DNA of 23,724 bases from CBDCWQ01 sp965223435 (GTDB taxonomy: Bacteria > Myxococcota > Kuafuiibacteriia > Kuafuiibacteriales > Kuafuiibacteriaceae): contig CBDCWQ010000005.1 in NCBI GenBank assembly GCA_965223435.1, positions 1 through 23,724 of the forward strand. Direction: 5' to 3'. Positions 21,700-23,724 of this stretch are shown here, piece by piece. The number at the start of each line of letters is the position of its first letter. Within the stretch, counting starts at the first letter, position 1. The position numbers and the translations under genes were made by a program. The notes under the pieces were generated by a model. That model ran no database searches and was not told the DNA's origin. It saw nothing but the letters and a program-made list of their open reading frames with translations.

Positions 21700-23274
21700 T
21701 CATGCCTCAGAGCCACTAAGGGGCGCTGGGAGAACCTCCTCGCCCTGCAGCTGCTCGAACTTTGCCTGGCGAGCCGCTTTCATCAGGGAAATCCTCGATC
21801 CCGTCTTCTGCAGCACAGCAAAAGCCTCAGAGCCCACCAGCGCCCTGAGCTCTTCATCGGAAGGACCGGCTTGAACCCAGGCATCTGCCTGCGCGCTGAG
21901 ACGCTCCGTGCGGCGCTCTAAGGCACGATCAGCGCCGGCCTTACTCCGCTCTACCCAAAGACGCTCTTGGCGCTCCTGCCACGTCTCAAAGCCCTCAGGC
22001 GGCGGCTGGGCGCTGGCGGGCTTCTGGAGTTCCGACGAAAGTGTCGCGTTGAGGTCTCTGAGTCGTTTTGGGAGCTCAGGGTTTTGAGCCCACCGACAGA
22101 GAACAACCGCAACAGCCCCAAGGAAATGTTCCGGCCCGGCAAAGTGATCCTGATTTTGCCAATGAACCAATCCGCTCGCTTTGAGCGTGGGTTCCTCCCC
22201 GAAGCCGTAGCCCCGGATCATTTCCTCGAGACGAGTTGTGGTGCCCTTATGCTCCCTAGAAGAAGAAGTAGATAGATCTTCTTCTTCTAAGAGAGAAGTT
22301 AGCGGACCCCTTTTGAGGGTGCTTAGAGGACCCCTTTTGAGGGTGCTTAGAGGACCCCTTTTGAGGGTGCTCCAGAAAAGCTCTCTAGGTAACGAATCTC
22401 TATTGGGATGCAGAACTCGATACCTGGCACCACCGTTAATGCCAGGTTTGAATTCGACGATTTCCAGCCATCCCTTTTTTTTCATTTTTTTTAGTTGGCA
22501 ATGGAGTTTATTAGCTGTGGTTTCTAATGCTTCCGCTATTTCGGATCTTGTTATCCAGCCGGTGCAGTCGACCGCAGACCGCATTTCTTTTGCAAACTCT
22601 TCCGACCGATATGCGAGATATCCAAGAATTTTTTCTTGCTGGTTCGCTCGTCTGTTGCGTGAGTGCTTAGAGGACCCCTTTTGAGGGTGCTTAGAGGACC
22701 CCTTTTGAGGGTGCTTAGAGGACCCCTTTTTAATGGGGTCCTGAGTGCTTAGAGGACCCCTTTTAATGGGGTCCTGAGTGCTTAGAGGACCCCTTTTAAT
22801 GGGGTCCTGAGTGCTTAGAGGACCCCTTTTAATGGGGTCCTGAGTGCTTAGAGGACCCCTTTTAATGGGGTTTGTGTGGGGTGTGTAGGAGGTGGTGGAG
22901 CTCTCTAAGGCTTCAGGACCCCTTTTAATGGGGTCCTCTAAGGCTTCAGGACCCCTTTTAATGGGGTCCTCTAAGGCTTCAGGACCCCTTTTAATGGGGT
23001 CCTCTAAGGCTTCAGGACCCCTTTTAATGGGGTCCTCTAAGGCTTCAGGACCCCTTTTAATGGGGTCCTCTAAGGCTTCAGGACCCCTTTTGGAGTCTAG
23101 GGGTAAGCTAGTGTCCAGGACAGGGTTCGATGTTGTATCGATGGCAGAGGAGGGCGATGGGTCAACCGGGTCCCAAGGCATCTTCATTTTATAGTCTTCG
23201 CGAATTTTTGGCCTGGGGGTGTTGGGCAATTTCGGCCTGAACTTGGCTTCATCTTTTAGCGAAGGGGTGCGCAC
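21700..23274 (-). CDS. winged-helix protein with embedded iteron-like repeats; candidate Rep or ParB-like protein
   Basis: This 524-aa protein probably binds DNA in plasmid replication or partition; I do not recognise a named family. GTG at 23274 follows AGGA by eight bases and lies 16 bases after the parA stop, so they are likely one operon. Residues 62-204 are encoded by tandem repeats: six KRGPEALE units, four KRGPLST units, then three units read in a shifted frame as KGSSKHPQ. Residues 211-290 form a winged-helix region (ITRSEIAEALETTANKLHCQ, KKKGWLEIVEF, GGARYRVL). Three more KRGPLST units follow at 304-326. The C-terminal third is helical and charged (WQERQERLWVERSKAGADRA). It is the only candidate initiator on the circle. 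Origins embedded in initiator genes are known from lambda O and RepA_N plasmids, which is the model used here. Confidence 0.72.
   Translation of the reverse strand: MRTPSLKDEAKFRPKLPNTPRPKIREDYKMKMPWDPVDPSPSSAIDTTSNPVLDTSLPLDSKRGPEALEDPIKRGPEALEDPIKRGPEALEDPIKRGPEALEDPIKRGPEALEDPIKRGPEALESSTTSYTPHTNPIKRGPLSTQDPIKRGPLSTQDPIKRGPLSTQDPIKRGPLSTQDPIKKGSSKHPQKGSSKHPQKGSSKHSRNRRANQQEKILGYLAYRSEEFAKEMRSAVDCTGWITRSEIAEALETTANKLHCQLKKMKKKGWLEIVEFKPGINGGARYRVLHPNRDSLPRELFWSTLKRGPLSTLKRGPLSTLKRGPLTSLLEEEDLSTSSSREHKGTTTRLEEMIRGYGFGEEPTLKASGLVHWQNQDHFAGPEHFLGAVAVVLCRWAQNPELPKRLRDLNATLSSELQKPASAQPPPEGFETWQERQERLWVERSKAGADRALERRTERLSAQADAWVQAGPSDEELRALVGSEAFAVLQKTGSRISLMKAARQAKFEQLQGEEVLPAPLSGSEA
22304..22371. 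repeat. repeat group A: three 24-bp units
   Basis: GGACCCCTTTT occurs at 22304, 22328 and 22352, exactly 24 bp apart, each followed by GAGGGTGCT. It lies inside the winged-helix gene downstream of the winged-helix region and is translated as KRGPLSTL. Confidence 0.93.
22672..22870. repeat. repeat group B: seven units, 24-bp then 33-bp spacing
   Basis: GGACCCCTTTT occurs at 22672, 22696, 22720, 22754, 22787, 22820 and 22853. The first steps are 24 bp and later ones 33 bp, with one 34-bp step caused by an extra T in the run at 22727-22731. Four units are full palindromes (GGACCCC, 7-8 base AT-rich centre, GGGGTCC). The extra T changes the reading frame of the encoded repeat. Confidence 0.93.
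22916..23091. repeat. repeat group C: six 33-bp units
   Basis: GGACCCCTTTT occurs at 22916, 22949, 22982, 23015, 23048 and 23081, exactly 33 bp apart. The first five are full palindromes with arms GGACCCC/GGGGTCC, separated by TCTAAGGCTTCA. They are translated as KRGPEALEDPI. The spacing is about three helical turns, so bound proteins would line up on one face. Confidence 0.93.
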
Positions 23275-23290
23275 CAGGGTATTCCTTTTT

Positions 23291-23724
23291 TTATGCTACG
23301 GCTCGATCGGTCTGATTAAGACCGACAAAGGTCCGCCAAAGTTCGAGCATTAACGCGCGAAAATCATCAGCAGCCGGGGAGCTGGGGGCGTGTTCTAGAA
23401 CACTTTGGTGACACAGCATTGCTTGCTCGCCGCTGGAAGAATCGCGAATGCAGCTACTGGTTACGCCCGGGACGTTGGATGCATACCATTGCTTGATTTC
23501 CGTGCTCAGCTTCCTTGTCCGCAGCTTGGTTGGAATCAGAATATGCGGAATGTTGACTTTCATTCGAGTGAGAAACTCTGCGCTAAGTTCCTTGAATCCT
23601 TCCAGGTTCCTGTACTGATTAATTCCACACTCTATAGGGCTTAAAAGGATGTCTGAGGCGGCGAGCGCGTTTGTGGTCAACAGGTTCCAGTTTGGACTGC
23701 AGTCGAACAGAATAAGATCGTACT
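23291..23724 (-). CDS. parA: ParA partition ATPase, C-terminal part (continues from position 1)
   Basis: This is the remainder of the ParA at 1-592. It enters at 23724 and ends with TAA at 23291-23293. The first residues after the join are EYDLILFDCSPNWN, the Walker B-type motif (Asp205) and following SPN typical of ParA. Then come LLTTNALAASDILLSPIECG, the standard nucleotide-switch and dimer region, and a conventional helical C-terminus (FRALMLELWRTFVG). The ORF is open from the window edge, so no local start applies. The stop lies 16 bases before the GTG of the winged-helix gene. Confidence 0.93.
   Translation of the reverse strand, partial: YDLILFDCSPNWNLLTTNALAASDILLSPIECGINQYRNLEGFKELSAEFLTRMKVNIPHILIPTKLRTRKLSTEIKQWYASNVPGVTSSCIRDSSSGEQAMLCHQSVLEHAPSSPAADDFRALMLELWRTFVGLNQTDRAVA

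Noticed and set aside
22672..23091. CRISPR-like array
   Set aside because: Units are continuous tandem repeats with invariant intervals, lie within an open reading frame and lack unique spacers; no cas genes are present.

Overview
The window appears to be one complete circular plasmid of 23,724 bp, opened inside its own parA gene. The minus-strand ParA frame that runs off position 1 continues in register with the frame entering at position 23724, giving one 341-aa protein. The host cannot be named from the sequence alone. Two lipoprotein signals and a huge SpvB/FG-GAP/Rhs protein with an N-terminal beta-helix suggest a Gram-negative, deltaproteobacterial-type host (Myxococcota/Bradymonadota-like); this is inference. 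No rRNA, tRNA, CRISPR array or insertion sequence was seen.

Maintenance block (about 20.3 kb through the origin to 0.66 kb): parA is followed 16 nt downstream by a 524-aa winged-helix gene. That gene carries 16 copies of a GGACCCCTTTT repeat, many extended to a palindrome, inside its coding sequence. No other replication or partition candidate is visible, so this gene is the best candidate for the plasmid's Rep (or ParB-like) protein, with its own binding sites embedded in the gene. Nearby are a 15-bp inverted repeat resembling two facing DnaA boxes, a cluster of hairpins and a few small ORFs.

Mobilization block (15.5-20.1 kb): a 1,521-aa MobQ/TraA-like relaxase with two helicase modules, the second apparently degenerate, lies next to an RSF1010-type oriT (hairpin followed by TAAGTGCG/C). 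No coupling protein or type IV secretion genes are present, so the plasmid looks mobilizable rather than self-transmissible.

Cargo block (1.0-15.2 kb): a 2,614-aa exported Rhs/BC-type polymorphic toxin ending in a restriction-endonuclease-fold domain (Tox-REase-5-like). Its likely immunity gene (Imm52-like) lies on the opposite strand between inverted copies of the toxin's last codons. Next come a small cysteine-rich lipoprotein, a tyrosine recombinase, and a two-gene operon of a polysaccharide-deacetylase-like protein and a duplicated-domain lipoprotein.

The most unusual signals are the repeat array maintained in two different reading frames of one gene, and the inverted immunity cassette at the 3' end of the Rhs toxin.
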